Assembly (NCBI RefSeq): GCF_019823105.1
Contig: NZ_CP081958.1
Location: 2,666,001 to 2,730,000 of the forward strand
Length of the DNA: 64,000 bases
Reading direction: 5' to 3'
Source of the DNA: Halobaculum magnesiiphilum
GTDB taxonomy: Archaea; Halobacteriota; Halobacteria; Halobacteriales; Haloferacaceae
In this document: positions 36,926-45,503 of the stretch, one piece after another
How the letters are laid out: every line of letters begins with the position of its first letter
How positions within the stretch are numbered: position 1 is the first letter of the stretch
Position numbers and translations under genes: made by a program
The notes under the pieces: model-generated
Told to the model about the DNA's origin: nothing
Databases searched by the model: none
Seen by the model: only the letters and a program-made list of their open reading frames with translations

Positions 36926-37843
36926 ATGGCGACACTCGAACTCGAAAATCTCCAGGCGGAGGTCGCAGAGACGGGCGAAGAGATCCTCCGGGGCGTCGAC
37001 CTCGAAGTGAACAACGGCGAGATCCACGCCCTGATGGGGCCGAACGGCTCCGGGAAGTCCACGACCGCGAAGGTCATCGCGGGCCACCCGGCCTACGAGG
37101 TCACCGGCGGCTCGGTGACGCTGACCCTCTCGGAGGCCGACGTCGAGGACATCGACGCGGACATCGACGAGGAGGACCTCACCTGGGAACTGCTCGATCT
37201 CGAACCCAACGAGCGCGCTGCGCTCGGCATCTTCCTCGGGTTCCAGTATCCCGCCGAGATCGAGGGCGTGACGATGGTGAACTTCCTCCGACAGGCGCTC
37301 AACGCCAAGCTCGACGAGCGCGAGGAGCTCTTCGAGGACGAGGACGACGAGGCGGAGGCGGACGCCGAGGACGACTCGGGCTACGAGACCTCCCCGATGG
37401 AGGGGCCCGCCGACGACGGCGACGTGGGCGTCGCCGAGTTCCAGCAGCTCATGAAAGAGAAGATGGAGCTGCTCGACATGGACGAGAAGTTCGCCGAGCG
37501 CTACCTCAACGCCGGCTTCTCCGGCGGCGAGAAGAAGCAGAACGAGGTTCTCCAGGCGGCTATTCTGGAGCCCTCGATCGCCGTGCTCGACGAGATCGAC
37601 TCCGGGCTGGACATCGACCGCCTGCAGGACGTCTCGAAGGGCATCAACGCCCTCCGCGACGAGCAGGACACCGGCATCCTCCAGATCACCCACTACCAGC
37701 GTATCCTCGACTACGTCGAGCCCGATCACGTCCACGTGATGATCGACGGGAAGATCGCCAAGTCCGGCGGCGCCGAGCTCGCCGAGGAGCTCGAGGACAA
37801 GGGGTACGACTGGGTCCGCGACGAGGTCTACGGCACGGCATAA
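36926..37843 (+). CDS. sufC: Fe-S cluster assembly ATPase SufC
   Basis: The 305-residue ABC-type ATPase has a Walker A motif (GPNGSGKST), a signature FSGGEKKQNEVLQ and the Walker B with IAVLDEIDSGLD. It drives the SufBCD scaffold that builds Fe-S clusters. An acidic insertion at about 132-170 (EDEDDEAEADAEDD) makes it longer than bacterial SufC, as in other haloarchaea. The ATG at 36926 gives the conserved MATLELENLQ start; the frame extends upstream. sufB and sufD follow. Confidence 0.95.
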   Translation: MATLELENLQAEVAETGEEILRGVDLEVNNGEIHALMGPNGSGKSTTAKVIAGHPAYEVTGGSVTLTLSEADVEDIDADIDEEDLTWELLDLEPNERAALGIFLGFQYPAEIEGVTMVNFLRQALNAKLDEREELFEDEDDEAEADAEDDSGYETSPMEGPADDGDVGVAEFQQLMKEKMELLDMDEKFAERYLNAGFSGGEKKQNEVLQAAILEPSIAVLDEIDSGLDIDRLQDVSKGINALRDEQDTGILQITHYQRILDYVEPDHVHVMIDGKIAKSGGAELAEELEDKGYDWVRDEVYGTA

Positions 37844-37899
37844 CCGATTATGGTTACTGAACAGGCTAATGCGTACACACCCGTAAACACGATCAACAC

Positions 37900-39330
37900 A
37901 TGAGTTCCGAACAGGACCATTTGAAGGAGACCGACACCGAGGAGCGCTTCGACTTCAAGAAAGACTCGAAGGCGGCGTTCGCGGCGGAGAAGGGTCTCAC
38001 CGAAGAGACCATCCACGCGATCTCCGAGGACAAGGACGAGCCCGAGTGGATGCTCGAGCGGCGCCTGCGCGCCCTCAAGCAGTTCCAGGAGATGCCGATG
38101 CCGACCGACTGGCCCGGCCAGCCGGACCTGAGCGAGGTCGACGTCGACGAGATCGTCCCGTACATCCGCCCCGACGTGGACGTCCGCGCGGGCGTCGACG
38201 ACTGGACGGAGCTGCCCGACGAGATCAAGGACACCTTCGACAAGCTGGGCATCCCGGAGGCCGAGAAGAACGCCCTCTCGGGCGTCGGTGCCCAGTACGA
38301 GTCGGAGGTCGTCTACCAGAACATGCAGGAGCGCTGGGAGGAGAAGGGCGTCATCTTCTGCAACATGGACCAGGCGGTCCAGGAGCACGAAGAGATCGTC
38401 CGCGAGCACTTCATGACGACGTGCGTCCCCCCGAGCGACAACAAGTTCGCCGCGCTCCACGGCGCCGTCTGGTCGGGCGGCTCGTTCGTGTACGTCCCCG
38501 AGGACGTCACCGTCGAGATGCCCGTGCAGGCGTACTTCCGGATGAACTCCGAGGGGATGGGCCAGTTCGAGCACACGCTCATCGTCGCCGAGGAGGGCTC
38601 GGAAGTCCACTACATCGAGGGCTGTTCCGCGCCGAAGTACTCGGCGATCAACCTCCACTCCGGCGGCGTCGAGGTGTTCGTCGGCGAGGACGCCCACGTG
38701 CAGTACTCGACCGTGCAGAACTGGTCGAAGAACACGTACAACCTCAACACCAAGCGCGCGCTCGTCGAGAAGAACGGCCGGATGGAGTGGATCTCCGGGT
38801 CGATGGGGTCGAAGGCGACGATGCTGTACCCCTCCTCGATCCTCAAGGGCCGCGGCGCCTCCGACAACCACATCACCATCGCCTTCGCCGGCGAGGGCCA
38901 GAACATCGACACCGGCGCGAAGGTGTACCACAACGCGCCGAACACGAAGTCGACCATCGAGTCGAAGTCCATCTCGAAGGACGGCGGCCGCACGAACTAC
39001 CGCGGCCTCGTCCACATCGCCGACGGCGCCGAGGGTTCCTCGACGGCCGTCGAGTGTGACGCGCTGATGTTCGACAACGAGTCCACCTCCGACACCATGC
39101 CGTACATGGAGATCAACGAGTCGACGGTGGACGTCGCCCACGAGGCGACCGTCGGGAAGATCGGCGACGAGGACGTGTTCTACCTGCAGTCGCGCGGCCT
39201 CGACGACGACGACGCCAAGCAGATGATCGTCTCGGGCTTCATCGAGCCGATCACGGAGGAACTGCCCATCGAGTACGCCGTCGAGCTCAACCGGCTCGTC
39301 GAACTGGAGATGGAGGGCTCGCTCGGGTAA
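37900..39330 (+). CDS. sufB: Fe-S cluster assembly scaffold SufB
   Basis: The 476-residue protein has the conserved SufB segments, including the Cys242 in YIEGCSAPKYS that corresponds to the residue needed for cluster assembly in bacterial SufB, and the C-terminal SGFIEPITEELPIEYA. It forms the SufBCD complex. It lies 57 bp behind sufC. An upstream TTATGGTTACTG region is weakly AT-rich but an internal promoter is not clear. Confidence 0.95.
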   Translation: MSSEQDHLKETDTEERFDFKKDSKAAFAAEKGLTEETIHAISEDKDEPEWMLERRLRALKQFQEMPMPTDWPGQPDLSEVDVDEIVPYIRPDVDVRAGVDDWTELPDEIKDTFDKLGIPEAEKNALSGVGAQYESEVVYQNMQERWEEKGVIFCNMDQAVQEHEEIVREHFMTTCVPPSDNKFAALHGAVWSGGSFVYVPEDVTVEMPVQAYFRMNSEGMGQFEHTLIVAEEGSEVHYIEGCSAPKYSAINLHSGGVEVFVGEDAHVQYSTVQNWSKNTYNLNTKRALVEKNGRMEWISGSMGSKATMLYPSSILKGRGASDNHITIAFAGEGQNIDTGAKVYHNAPNTKSTIESKSISKDGGRTNYRGLVHIADGAEGSSTAVECDALMFDNESTSDTMPYMEINESTVDVAHEATVGKIGDEDVFYLQSRGLDDDDAKQMIVSGFIEPITEELPIEYAVELNRLVELEMEGSLG

Positions 39331-39367
39331 CCCCCGGCGCTCCGTCACCACCCACTCACCACACACA

Positions 39368-40576
39368 ATGAGCACACAGCTACCCGCAAGCATCTCCGAG
39401 GAGACCGTCGACGAGATCTCCGCGGAGCGCAACGAACCGGACTGGCTCCGCCGGACGCGCCTGGACGCGCTGGCCGCGCTGGAGGAGTCGGAGATGCCGA
39501 GCGTCATCGAGACGCCCGGCCGCCGCTGGACGAACCTCGAGGACCTCGACTACGAGTCGATCGTCGACCCGCTCGACCAGCGCGACGAGACCGAACGGAT
39601 CTCCGCGGAGGGCGCGGCGGTCCTCGACTTCGAGACGGCGCTCGAGGAGCACCCCGAGCTCGTCGAGGAGCACTTCGGCTCGGTCACCGACCCGCAGACG
39701 AACTACCTGACTGCGCTGTCGACGGCGCTGTTCACCACGGGGACGGTCATCTACGTCCCCGAGGGCGTCGACGCCGAGGACGTGAAGGTGCGCGCCGAGA
39801 TGAACAGCACCTCGCTGTTCAGCCACACGCTCGTCGTCGCCGAGGACAACGCCTCCGCGACGATCCTCGAGCGGATCTCCAACGGCTCCGAGGTCGACGG
39901 CGACCGCTACTTCAGCAACCTCGTGGAGATCGTCACGGGCGAGAACGCGTACGTCCAGTACGGCTCGCTGCAGAACCTCGACGAGGACGTGTACGACTTC
40001 ACGCTGAAGCGCGGCGACGCGAACCGGTACGCCACGATCGACTGGATCGAGGGGAACATCGGCTCCCGGCTCACCCGCTCTGACATCGAGACTGAGCTGA
40101 ACGGCGACTCCTCGGAGACGAAGATCGTCGGCGCGTTCTTCGGGCACGACGACCAGCACTTCGACATCAACGCCCGCGTGTGGCACAACGCCGAGCACAC
40201 GACCGCCGACCTGGTCACGCGCGGTGTCCTCGACGACGAGGCCCGCTCTGTGTACGAGGGCGTTCAGGACGTGGGTCGCGACGCGTGGGACACCAGCTCC
40301 TACCAGCGCGAGAACACGCTGATGTTGAGCGACGACTCCGAGGCGGACGCCTCGCCGAAGCTCATCATCCACAACCACGACACCGAGGCGTCGCACTCGG
40401 CGACCGTCGGGCAGGTGGACGCGGAGGACATGTTCTACATGACCTCCCGCGCCATCTCGGAGAACACCGCGCGCAACATGCTCGTCGAGGGCTTCTTCGT
40501 CCCCGTCCTCGAGGAGGTCGAGGTCGACGAACTGCGCGAGGACATCGACGACCTGATCGTCGCGCGCCTCGACTGA
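39368..40576 (+). CDS. sufD: Fe-S cluster assembly protein SufD
   Basis: The 402-residue protein is a SufB paralogue and shares the FFGHDDQHFDINARVWHNAEH and SRAISENTARNMLVEGF segments. It lacks the SufB cysteine at the matching site (ILERISNGS). It partners SufB and SufC. It lies 38 bp behind sufB and ends the operon; a T5 tract at about 40632-40636, shared with the convergent MFS gene, may end transcription. Confidence 0.94.
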   Translation: MSTQLPASISEETVDEISAERNEPDWLRRTRLDALAALEESEMPSVIETPGRRWTNLEDLDYESIVDPLDQRDETERISAEGAAVLDFETALEEHPELVEEHFGSVTDPQTNYLTALSTALFTTGTVIYVPEGVDAEDVKVRAEMNSTSLFSHTLVVAEDNASATILERISNGSEVDGDRYFSNLVEIVTGENAYVQYGSLQNLDEDVYDFTLKRGDANRYATIDWIEGNIGSRLTRSDIETELNGDSSETKIVGAFFGHDDQHFDINARVWHNAEHTTADLVTRGVLDDEARSVYEGVQDVGRDAWDTSSYQRENTLMLSDDSEADASPKLIIHNHDTEASHSATVGQVDAEDMFYMTSRAISENTARNMLVEGFFVPVLEEVEVDELREDIDDLIVARLD

Positions 40577-40676
40577 GGCCCGCGACACTCGCGGCGTTCG
40601 CGGCACCCGCGTTCGGAACTCACTGCCGCGGTTTTTCGGCGTCCGCTCCAGCACTCACAGCGACGGCACCGTCGAG

Positions 40677-41963
40677 TCAGTCGCCGCCGCTGAAGACCGC
40701 CGTCCGTCCGCTTCGTCGACCCAGCCGCACCAGCGCCGGCAGCGTCGCAACCGCGAGGAGGAACTCGCTGCCGCCGGCGACGACGAACGCGGCCCGGAAG
40801 CCGAACTCGGCGGCGACGGCGCCGCCGACCAGCGACCCCGCGAGGAAGCCGAGGCTGCCGGCGGCGTTGAACCCCGCGACCGCGGCGCCGCGGCCGTCGT
40901 CGCCCGCGAGGTCCACGACGAGCGCGAGCGTCGCCGGCGCCATCAGCGCGCCGAGGACGCCAACGACGACCATCGTCGCGGCGACCGTAGGCACCGTCGG
41001 CGCGAAGCCCACGGCGATCACGACGAGGCCGAACACCGCCGACCCGGCGGCGACCGGGACGACCCGGCCGATCCGGTCAGAGAGGAGGCCGAAGGGGTAC
41101 TGCAGCAGCGCGAACGGCGCGAAGAACGCCGCCAGCAACAGGCCCGTCGCGCCCGGTCCGAGCCCGAACGCCTCCCGGAAGTACAGCGTGCCGACGAGCG
41201 CGAAGAAGCCCGCGACGAGCCGGTCGGCGAACGCGAACGCGTACGGGATCGCGAGCTCGCGCCGGTCGCGCACCCCAGCGAGCAGCGCCCCGAGCCCGCC
41301 GTGGCCGCCCTCGTTGTCGGCCCCGCTGTCGGAGCCGACCGCCGCCGACTCCGCCGGCTCCGGCGGTCGGTCGGGGATCGTGAGCGACCCCGCGGCGGCC
41401 ACGCCGAGCAGGCCGGCGGCGGCGTACAGCGGGACGGTCGCGCCGACCTCGAACAGTTGGCCGCCCAGCGGCGCGCCGCTGGCGGTCCCGAGGCCGATCG
41501 CGATGCCGGCGACGCCCATATTTCGCCCGTTGCCGCCCGACCGGTCCGCGAGCGCGGAGATCGCCAGCGAGAGCGCGCCGACGGTCATCGCGCCCTGAAG
41601 TCCTCGAAGCACCAGCGCCGCGAGGAAGGGGAGGTCGCCTCCGGCGACGACCGCGAGCGCGAGGTAGCCGGCCGCGCCGCCGGCGGCCGAGAGCGCGACG
41701 AGCCGCCGGCGTTCGCCGAGCCGGTCCGACAGCGTCCCCCAGGGGCCGGCGAACAGCGCGAAGGCGGCGAACTCGACGGCGAGAAACAGCGTCGGCCCGG
41801 CGACGCCGCCCCCGCCGAACTCGGCGGTGAGCAGGTCGACGCCGGGGTACACGAGCGTCTGCGCGAGCAACACGGCGTACACGACGAGCGCGAGCGCGAC
41901 CCGGTCGCGGCGGTCGCTGTCGGGGGTCGTCCTCGCGGGTGACGTGTCGCCGGCGGCTGCCAT
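40677..41963 (-). CDS. MFS transporter
   Basis: The 428-residue protein has about twelve membrane helices and the loop 2-3 motif GTLSDRLGERR, repeated at the second half as FGLLSDRIGR. This is the major facilitator drug/solute exporter pattern. The long open frame runs upstream to 42428, but the ATG at 41963 begins MAAAGDTSPARTTPD just before the first helix. Substrate unknown. It is convergent with sufD. Confidence 0.85.
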   Translation of the reverse strand: MAAAGDTSPARTTPDSDRRDRVALALVVYAVLLAQTLVYPGVDLLTAEFGGGGVAGPTLFLAVEFAAFALFAGPWGTLSDRLGERRRLVALSAAGGAAGYLALAVVAGGDLPFLAALVLRGLQGAMTVGALSLAISALADRSGGNGRNMGVAGIAIGLGTASGAPLGGQLFEVGATVPLYAAAGLLGVAAAGSLTIPDRPPEPAESAAVGSDSGADNEGGHGGLGALLAGVRDRRELAIPYAFAFADRLVAGFFALVGTLYFREAFGLGPGATGLLLAAFFAPFALLQYPFGLLSDRIGRVVPVAAGSAVFGLVVIAVGFAPTVPTVAATMVVVGVLGALMAPATLALVVDLAGDDGRGAAVAGFNAAGSLGFLAGSLVGGAVAAEFGFRAAFVVAGGSEFLLAVATLPALVRLGRRSGRTAVFSGGD

Positions 41964-42166
41964 CGGGGGGCGTTGGACCCCCGCCGGCTTGAGCGTTCGG
42001 CGTCGGCGCCGTGGCCCTCGTGCGGTCGACGCCGCCGCGGCCGTCGCCGTCGGTGTCGCCGCCGCCGCTGTCGTGGTCACCGCTGTCGTCGTCGCCGCTG
42101 TCGGCCACGGGGAGCAGGCCGGCGGGAGGGGAAGGCTTACGGTCGCCGTCCCCGGACGCTGAAGCG

Positions 42167-42229
42167 ATGACCGTGGAACAGGTCGACGACCGACCCCTCG
42201 CCGTCGCGCGGACGGGTGGTCGCCCGTGA
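42167..42229 (+). CDS. Possible 20-residue leader peptide before the ferritin-like gene
   Basis: ATG at 42167 opens MTVEQVDDRPLAVARTGGRP and its TGA overlaps the GTG start of the ferritin-like gene as GTGA. GGCTTACG lies about 25-30 bp before the ATG, the leaderless position, so the transcript may start here. It could be a coupling leader peptide or chance. Confidence 0.3.
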   Translation: MTVEQVDDRPLAVARTGGRP

Positions 42230-42711
42230 GCGTGGGACAGCGGGTCACCTCCGACCACCAGCTGGCCCGGCTCCTCCAGATCGGCGTGGTGCTCGAGGAA
42301 GTCGTGGAGGCGCGCTCCACCCAACACCACCGCGAGATGGACGGCGACTTCGACGACGAGGTCGAGGCGTTGCTGCGACACGCGGCCGAGGAGTCGGCCG
42401 ACCACCGCGACCGACTCGAGGGGCTCATCGACGAGCTCGACGCCGAGTCCGTCTCCTACGAGGAGATCGAGGCGCTGGTCGAGGCGCAGTACGGGAAGAC
42501 GAAGCCGGAGGACTTCGACGGCGTGTTGTACGACCAGTTGTGTAACGAGGAGACCGCCTACAAGTTCTACGACGACCTCATCGAGGCGATCGAGGGGAGC
42601 GACTCGTCGTTCTCCGTCGACCGCGACCGGGTGCTCGACACGCTCCGGGGGATCCGCGCGGAGGAGGAGGAAGGCGTCGAGGAGGTAACGGAGATCATGG
42701 AGCGGCGATAA
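42226..42711 (+). CDS. Ferritin-like (rubrerythrin-type) protein
   Basis: The 161-residue helical protein begins at a GTG and contains VVLEEVVEARSTQHHR and LLRHAAEESADHRDRLE in its first half, then NEETAYKFYDDLIEA, a spacing of Glu and His residues like the di-iron four-helix ferritin/rubrerythrin family. It lies 2 bp upstream of the DtxR/SirR-type regulator gene, which suggests a role in iron storage or oxidative defence under metal control. A full iron-ligand set was not verified residue by residue. Confidence 0.78.
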   Translation: MSVGQRVTSDHQLARLLQIGVVLEEVVEARSTQHHREMDGDFDDEVEALLRHAAEESADHRDRLEGLIDELDAESVSYEEIEALVEAQYGKTKPEDFDGVLYDQLCNEETAYKFYDDLIEAIEGSDSSFSVDRDRVLDTLRGIRAEEEEGVEEVTEIMERR

Positions 42712-42713
42712 CG

Positions 42714-43151
42714 ATGAACACGGCAGACCAGTATCTGAAGGCGATTTACCTCGTGCAGGAGACGGAGGACGGCCCCGCCTCGACGGGCGCGGTCGCCGAC
42801 GCGCTCGACGTGAGTCCCGCCTCCGCCAACGAGATGATCGGCAAACTCGAGGAGCGCGGCCTCGCCGAACACGAGAAGTACAAGGGCGTCTCCCTCAGCG
42901 ACGAGGGGATCGTCAGGGCCCGTGAGGCGCTGTCGAACTACTGCATCATCGAGCGGTTCCTCGCGAACGTCCTCGAGGTCGAGGAGTTCCGCGCGGAGGC
43001 GCGCTCGCTGGAGGCGGTCATCGACGACACCGTCGCCGAGCGCCTCGACACCATCATCGACCGCTCCTCGGAGTGCCCCGACTGTTTCGACGCCGAGACG
43101 GACGCCTGCAAGTACATCGCGGAAGTCGAGTCGGAGAACCCGGCCGACTGA
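42714..43151 (+). CDS. sirR: DtxR/SirR/MntR family metal-dependent regulator
   Basis: The 145-residue protein has an N-terminal winged-helix domain (about 1-65, with STGAVADALDVSPASANEMIGKL) followed by a dimerisation domain (about 70-145) with ERFLANVLEVEE and two cysteine pairs CPDC and DACKYI. DtxR-type proteins sense Fe2+ or Mn2+ and repress uptake or activate storage genes. It is cotranscribed with the ferritin-like gene. Sensed metal not certain. Confidence 0.88.
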   Translation: MNTADQYLKAIYLVQETEDGPASTGAVADALDVSPASANEMIGKLEERGLAEHEKYKGVSLSDEGIVRAREALSNYCIIERFLANVLEVEEFRAEARSLEAVIDDTVAERLDTIIDRSSECPDCFDAETDACKYIAEVESENPAD

Positions 43152-43239
43152 CCCGCGTCGCCGCCGCGTCGTTCGCCCGGACGTGTCGGTCCGCGGCGAC
43201 CCGGCGGGATTAAGTGGGGGCCTCCGGTAGACCGGGTCC

Positions 43240-43392
43240 ATGGGTAGCGGGGTGACCGATCGGATCAGGTCGTTCGTGGGGGCGGACGACGACGACGATC
43301 ACGACTTCGAGTGTGCCGGTTGTGGGCGAGGGTTCGACGCGAACAGACAGCAGTGTCCCGAGTGCGACGGCTTCGACATCCGTCGGACCTGA
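43240..43392 (+). CDS. Small zinc-ribbon protein
   Basis: The 50-residue protein has CAGC (Cys25, Cys28) and CPEC (Cys39, Cys42), the classic pair of knuckles of a single zinc ribbon, with an acidic linker DDDDDH before it. Function unknown; such proteins are common in haloarchaea. The ATG at 43240 is preceded by a weak AT-rich stretch (TTAAG at about 43210) about 27 bp upstream. Confidence 0.72.
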   Translation: MGSGVTDRIRSFVGADDDDDHDFECAGCGRGFDANRQQCPECDGFDIRRT

Positions 43393-43478
43393 CCGGAGGC
43401 GCGGAACGGTTCGGCCGGGGCTCGGACGAGTGTGGAAGGCAATCCTATTGTACGTCGGTCCAGTACGCTCGGTTGCGC

Positions 43479-43551
43479 AGTCCCGTGGTGTAGTGGCCAA
43501 TCATGAGGGCCTTTGGAGCCTTCGACGGCGGTTCGAATCCGCCCGGGACTA
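43479..43551 (+). tRNA. tRNA-Gln (TTG anticodon)
   Basis: The 73-nt sequence folds as a cloverleaf: acceptor AGTCCCG pairs CGGGACT, the anticodon stem AGGGC pairs GCCTT around loop CTTTGGA with anticodon TTG, and the T arm GGCGG-TTCGAAT-CCGCC. Discriminator base A43551. It decodes CAA as glutamine. There is no CCA encoded. Confidence 0.95.
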
Positions 43552-43651
43552 TTCTGTGCGAACGAAGTGAGGACGGACAGTCGCACCGCGGATTCGAAGC
43601 AGGGAACGGAGCGAAGCGGAGTGACCGCGGTTCGAATCCGCCCGGGACTAT
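43528..43651. repeat. 25 bp direct repeat of the tRNA-Gln 3' end (candidate att site)
   Basis: GCGGTTCGAATCCGCCCGGG plus ACTAT occurs at 43528-43552 inside the tRNA and again at 43627-43651, 99 bp apart. Between them lies a degenerate partial copy (CGCGGATTCGAAG). The pattern resembles attL/attR left by an element that integrates into a tRNA gene. Confidence 0.75.
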
Positions 43652-43761
43652 CCTCAGTCGTCCTGCGCTCGCGTCGATAAGCCGACCGTCGGACGGCGCT
43701 TCACGTCGCCGGCGGCGGACGCGCCGGCGACGTTTTCACTCCCCACTCCCTGCGATCGACC

Positions 43762-44064
43762 GTGACGCTCACCGTTCACGACATCCGCAACGGCATCCGG
43801 GGCGGCGTCGGTCGGTTCAAACGCGAGGCGACCGCGACGTTCACGAAGGAGGAGCTGGCGGCGCTGGCCGACGCGCTCGACGTTCCCGCGGGCGACCGGT
43901 CGACGAACGAGTCGACCCGTGCTGCCGTCAGGGTGGCCGTCGGGCTGGCCGAGACGACCGAGGAGGCCGACACGGGGAGCTTCTCGAAGCCGGAACTGTT
44001 GACGATCGCCGACGCCCTCGGCGTCGACCCCGTCGAGGGCGACGAGCCGGAGCCGCTGTATTGA
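43762..44064 (+). CDS. Small haloarchaeal protein
   Basis: The 100-residue protein starts with GTG and has two similar helical halves: FTKEELAALADALDVP and FSKPELLTIADALGVDP. This internal repeat suggests two matching helical hairpins. No membrane segment, zinc site or known domain is seen. Function not recognised. Confidence 0.6.
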   Translation: MTLTVHDIRNGIRGGVGRFKREATATFTKEELAALADALDVPAGDRSTNESTRAAVRVAVGLAETTEEADTGSFSKPELLTIADALGVDPVEGDEPEPLY

Positions 44065-44096
44065 GTCGGGGGGCGGAGTTCTCGCGTCGGATCGCG

Positions 44097-44180
44097 TCAG
44101 ATGAACGAGACGGCGTACGCGAGCGACGAGAACACCATCAAGCCGACGAGAACCAGCGCGAGCACCTGCTGGCGGTCCAT
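44097..44180 (-). CDS. 27-residue single-pass membrane protein
   Basis: MDRQQVLALVLVGLMVFSSL opens one hydrophobic helix ending in AYAVSFI. CGTTTTGTCGG (44200-44210) lies about 20-30 bp upstream, nearly identical to the promoter of the gene at 44218-44346. Small membrane proteins like this are known in haloarchaea but I do not recognise its family. Confidence 0.6.
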   Translation of the reverse strand: MDRQQVLALVLVGLMVFSSLAYAVSFI

Positions 44181-44199
44181 GGCATCGAATTCGACGGGA

Positions 44200-44210
44200 C
44201 CGACAAAACG
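44200..44210 (-). promoter_or_regulatory. Promoter core of the 27-residue gene
   Basis: CGTTTTGTCGG is repeated almost exactly at 44368-44380, before the next small gene, both at about 20-30 bp from the ATG. Confidence 0.55.
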
Positions 44211-44217
44211 GTGACGT

Positions 44218-44346
44218 TCACAGAGTGAACAGGAGGTAGGGAACGCCGAACAGCAACGCCGTCATGACGGCGAGGATCGCGCCGTAGCCGAGGGCGGTCC
44301 CGACGGCCGCGCGGAACGACTCGTGATCGAGGTGGCCGAGGTCCAT
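44218..44346 (-). CDS. 42-residue membrane protein
   Basis: The product starts MDLGHLDHESFRAAVGTALG and has one long or two short hydrophobic helices (about 15-41). It lies 37 bp upstream of the 27-residue gene on the same strand, and each has its own similar promoter. Both are too short for routine gene calling. They may be subunits of a membrane complex; no neighbour identifies which. Confidence 0.6.
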   Translation of the reverse strand: MDLGHLDHESFRAAVGTALGYGAILAVMTALLFGVPYLLFTL

Positions 44347-44367
44347 ACAGACGGCTCCCACGGCGGC

Positions 44368-44380
44368 GACAAAACCGTTC
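44368..44380 (-). promoter_or_regulatory. Promoter core of the 42-residue gene
   Basis: GAACGGTTTTGTC on the minus strand lies about 22-34 bp before the ATG at 44346. Confidence 0.55.
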
Positions 44381-44500
44381 CCCCTTCGTTCGATTCACCG
44401 CCTCACGTGCTCCGCCCCCCGCCCTCCGGCCTCCGCGGTCGACCGCCACGGAGCCGTCCGGCTTCGAACCGTTGAAGCGGCCGGGGTCGGTGGATCGCGT

Positions 44501-45184
44501 ATGGGAACGCCGCTGGACTCCCGGGAGGCGCAGGTCGACGAGGTGCTCGACCGCCTCTACGAGGAGTACCCCGACACGGACATCTCGCTGAACTTCTCGA
44601 CCGAGCTGGAGCTGCTCGTCGCGGTCGTCCTCTCGGCGCAGTGCACCGACGAGCGGGTCAACGAGGTCTGCGAGGACCTGTTCGAGAAGTACCGCACGGC
44701 GGAGGACTACGCCGAGGCCAGCGAGGAGGAACTCGCCGACGACATCTACGGCATCACCTTCCACAACAACAAGGCCGGCTACCTGAAGGGGATCGGCGAG
44801 ATCCTCGTCGAGGAACACGGCGGCGAGGTCCCGGACACGATGAGCGAGCTGACCGACCTCCCCGGCGTCGGGCGCAAGACCGCGAACGTCGTGCTCCAGC
44901 ACGCCCACGACGTGACCGAGGGGATCGTCGTCGACACGCACGTCCAGCGCATCTCCCGACGCCTCGGGATCACCGAGGAGGAGCGCCCCGGCGCGATCGA
45001 GACGGACCTGATGGGCGTGGTCCCCGAGGACGACTGGCGGATGTTCACCCACCTGTTGATCAGCCACGGGCGGGCGACGTGTACGGCGCGGAACCCCGAC
45101 TGCGACGAGTGTGTGCTCGCGGACGTCTGTCCGTCCGAGCGCGGGGACGCGGCCGTGGACCTCGCCAGCGGCGAGGCGTGGTAG
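44501..45184 (+). CDS. nth: Endonuclease III (DNA glycosylase/AP lyase)
   Basis: The 227-residue protein has the helix-hairpin-helix LPGVGRKTANVVL with catalytic Lys126, catalytic Asp145 (VVDTHVQR) and the Fe-S cluster cysteines Cys194, Cys201, Cys204 and Cys210 in the C-X6-C-X2-C-X5-C pattern. It removes oxidised pyrimidines in base excision repair. The Fe-S ligands link it to the sufCBD genes upstream only functionally. Confidence 0.94.
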   Translation: MGTPLDSREAQVDEVLDRLYEEYPDTDISLNFSTELELLVAVVLSAQCTDERVNEVCEDLFEKYRTAEDYAEASEEELADDIYGITFHNNKAGYLKGIGEILVEEHGGEVPDTMSELTDLPGVGRKTANVVLQHAHDVTEGIVVDTHVQRISRRLGITEEERPGAIETDLMGVVPEDDWRMFTHLLISHGRATCTARNPDCDECVLADVCPSERGDAAVDLASGEAW

Positions 45185-45250
45185 ACCGGAGATGGTCGAA
45201 GCCGGCGTTCGGCCACCGAGCTTACCCGTCGGAACAGTCAACCTGTAGCC

Positions 45251-45469
45251 ATGTCCGACGACGGACACGGCACGGACGTCGAGGAGGACACCGACCTCGA
45301 AACGGCCGAGGACGCCACGTCGTCGAGGGACGCGGACGACGACGCTCCCGAGGACGCGATGCCGGATCAGGAGCCGGGACGCGACGACACGGACGGCGAG
45401 GCGCGCGAGGAGGAGGCCGCCGAACAGGAGAACCCCGACGCCCACCGCGACGAGGAGCCGTACCAGTAG
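45251..45469 (+). CDS. Small acidic protein
   Basis: The 72-residue product is almost entirely Asp, Glu, Ala and Gly with a few Arg, and has no recognisable fold. It probably is disordered or DNA-mimic-like. The ATG and a purine-rich upstream region make it plausible, but composition is like background haloarchaeal coding potential. Confidence 0.5.
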   Translation: MSDDGHGTDVEEDTDLETAEDATSSRDADDDAPEDAMPDQEPGRDDTDGEAREEEAAEQENPDAHRDEEPYQ

Positions 45470-45503
45470 CGATCGAGGTCGCCGCCTGAGACTTCTTCGC
45501 CGG

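Noticed and set aside
32708-37735. Very long open frame on the minus strand (about 1675 codons) covering polB and sufC.
   Set aside because: It runs antisense to proven genes in a GC-rich genome. Its codons are Leu/Val/Asp/Arg shadow composition and it has no domain.
43561-43651. A second tRNA in tandem after tRNA-Gln.
   Set aside because: Only the T arm and acceptor 3' half are present; the 5' half is missing, so this is a duplication scar.
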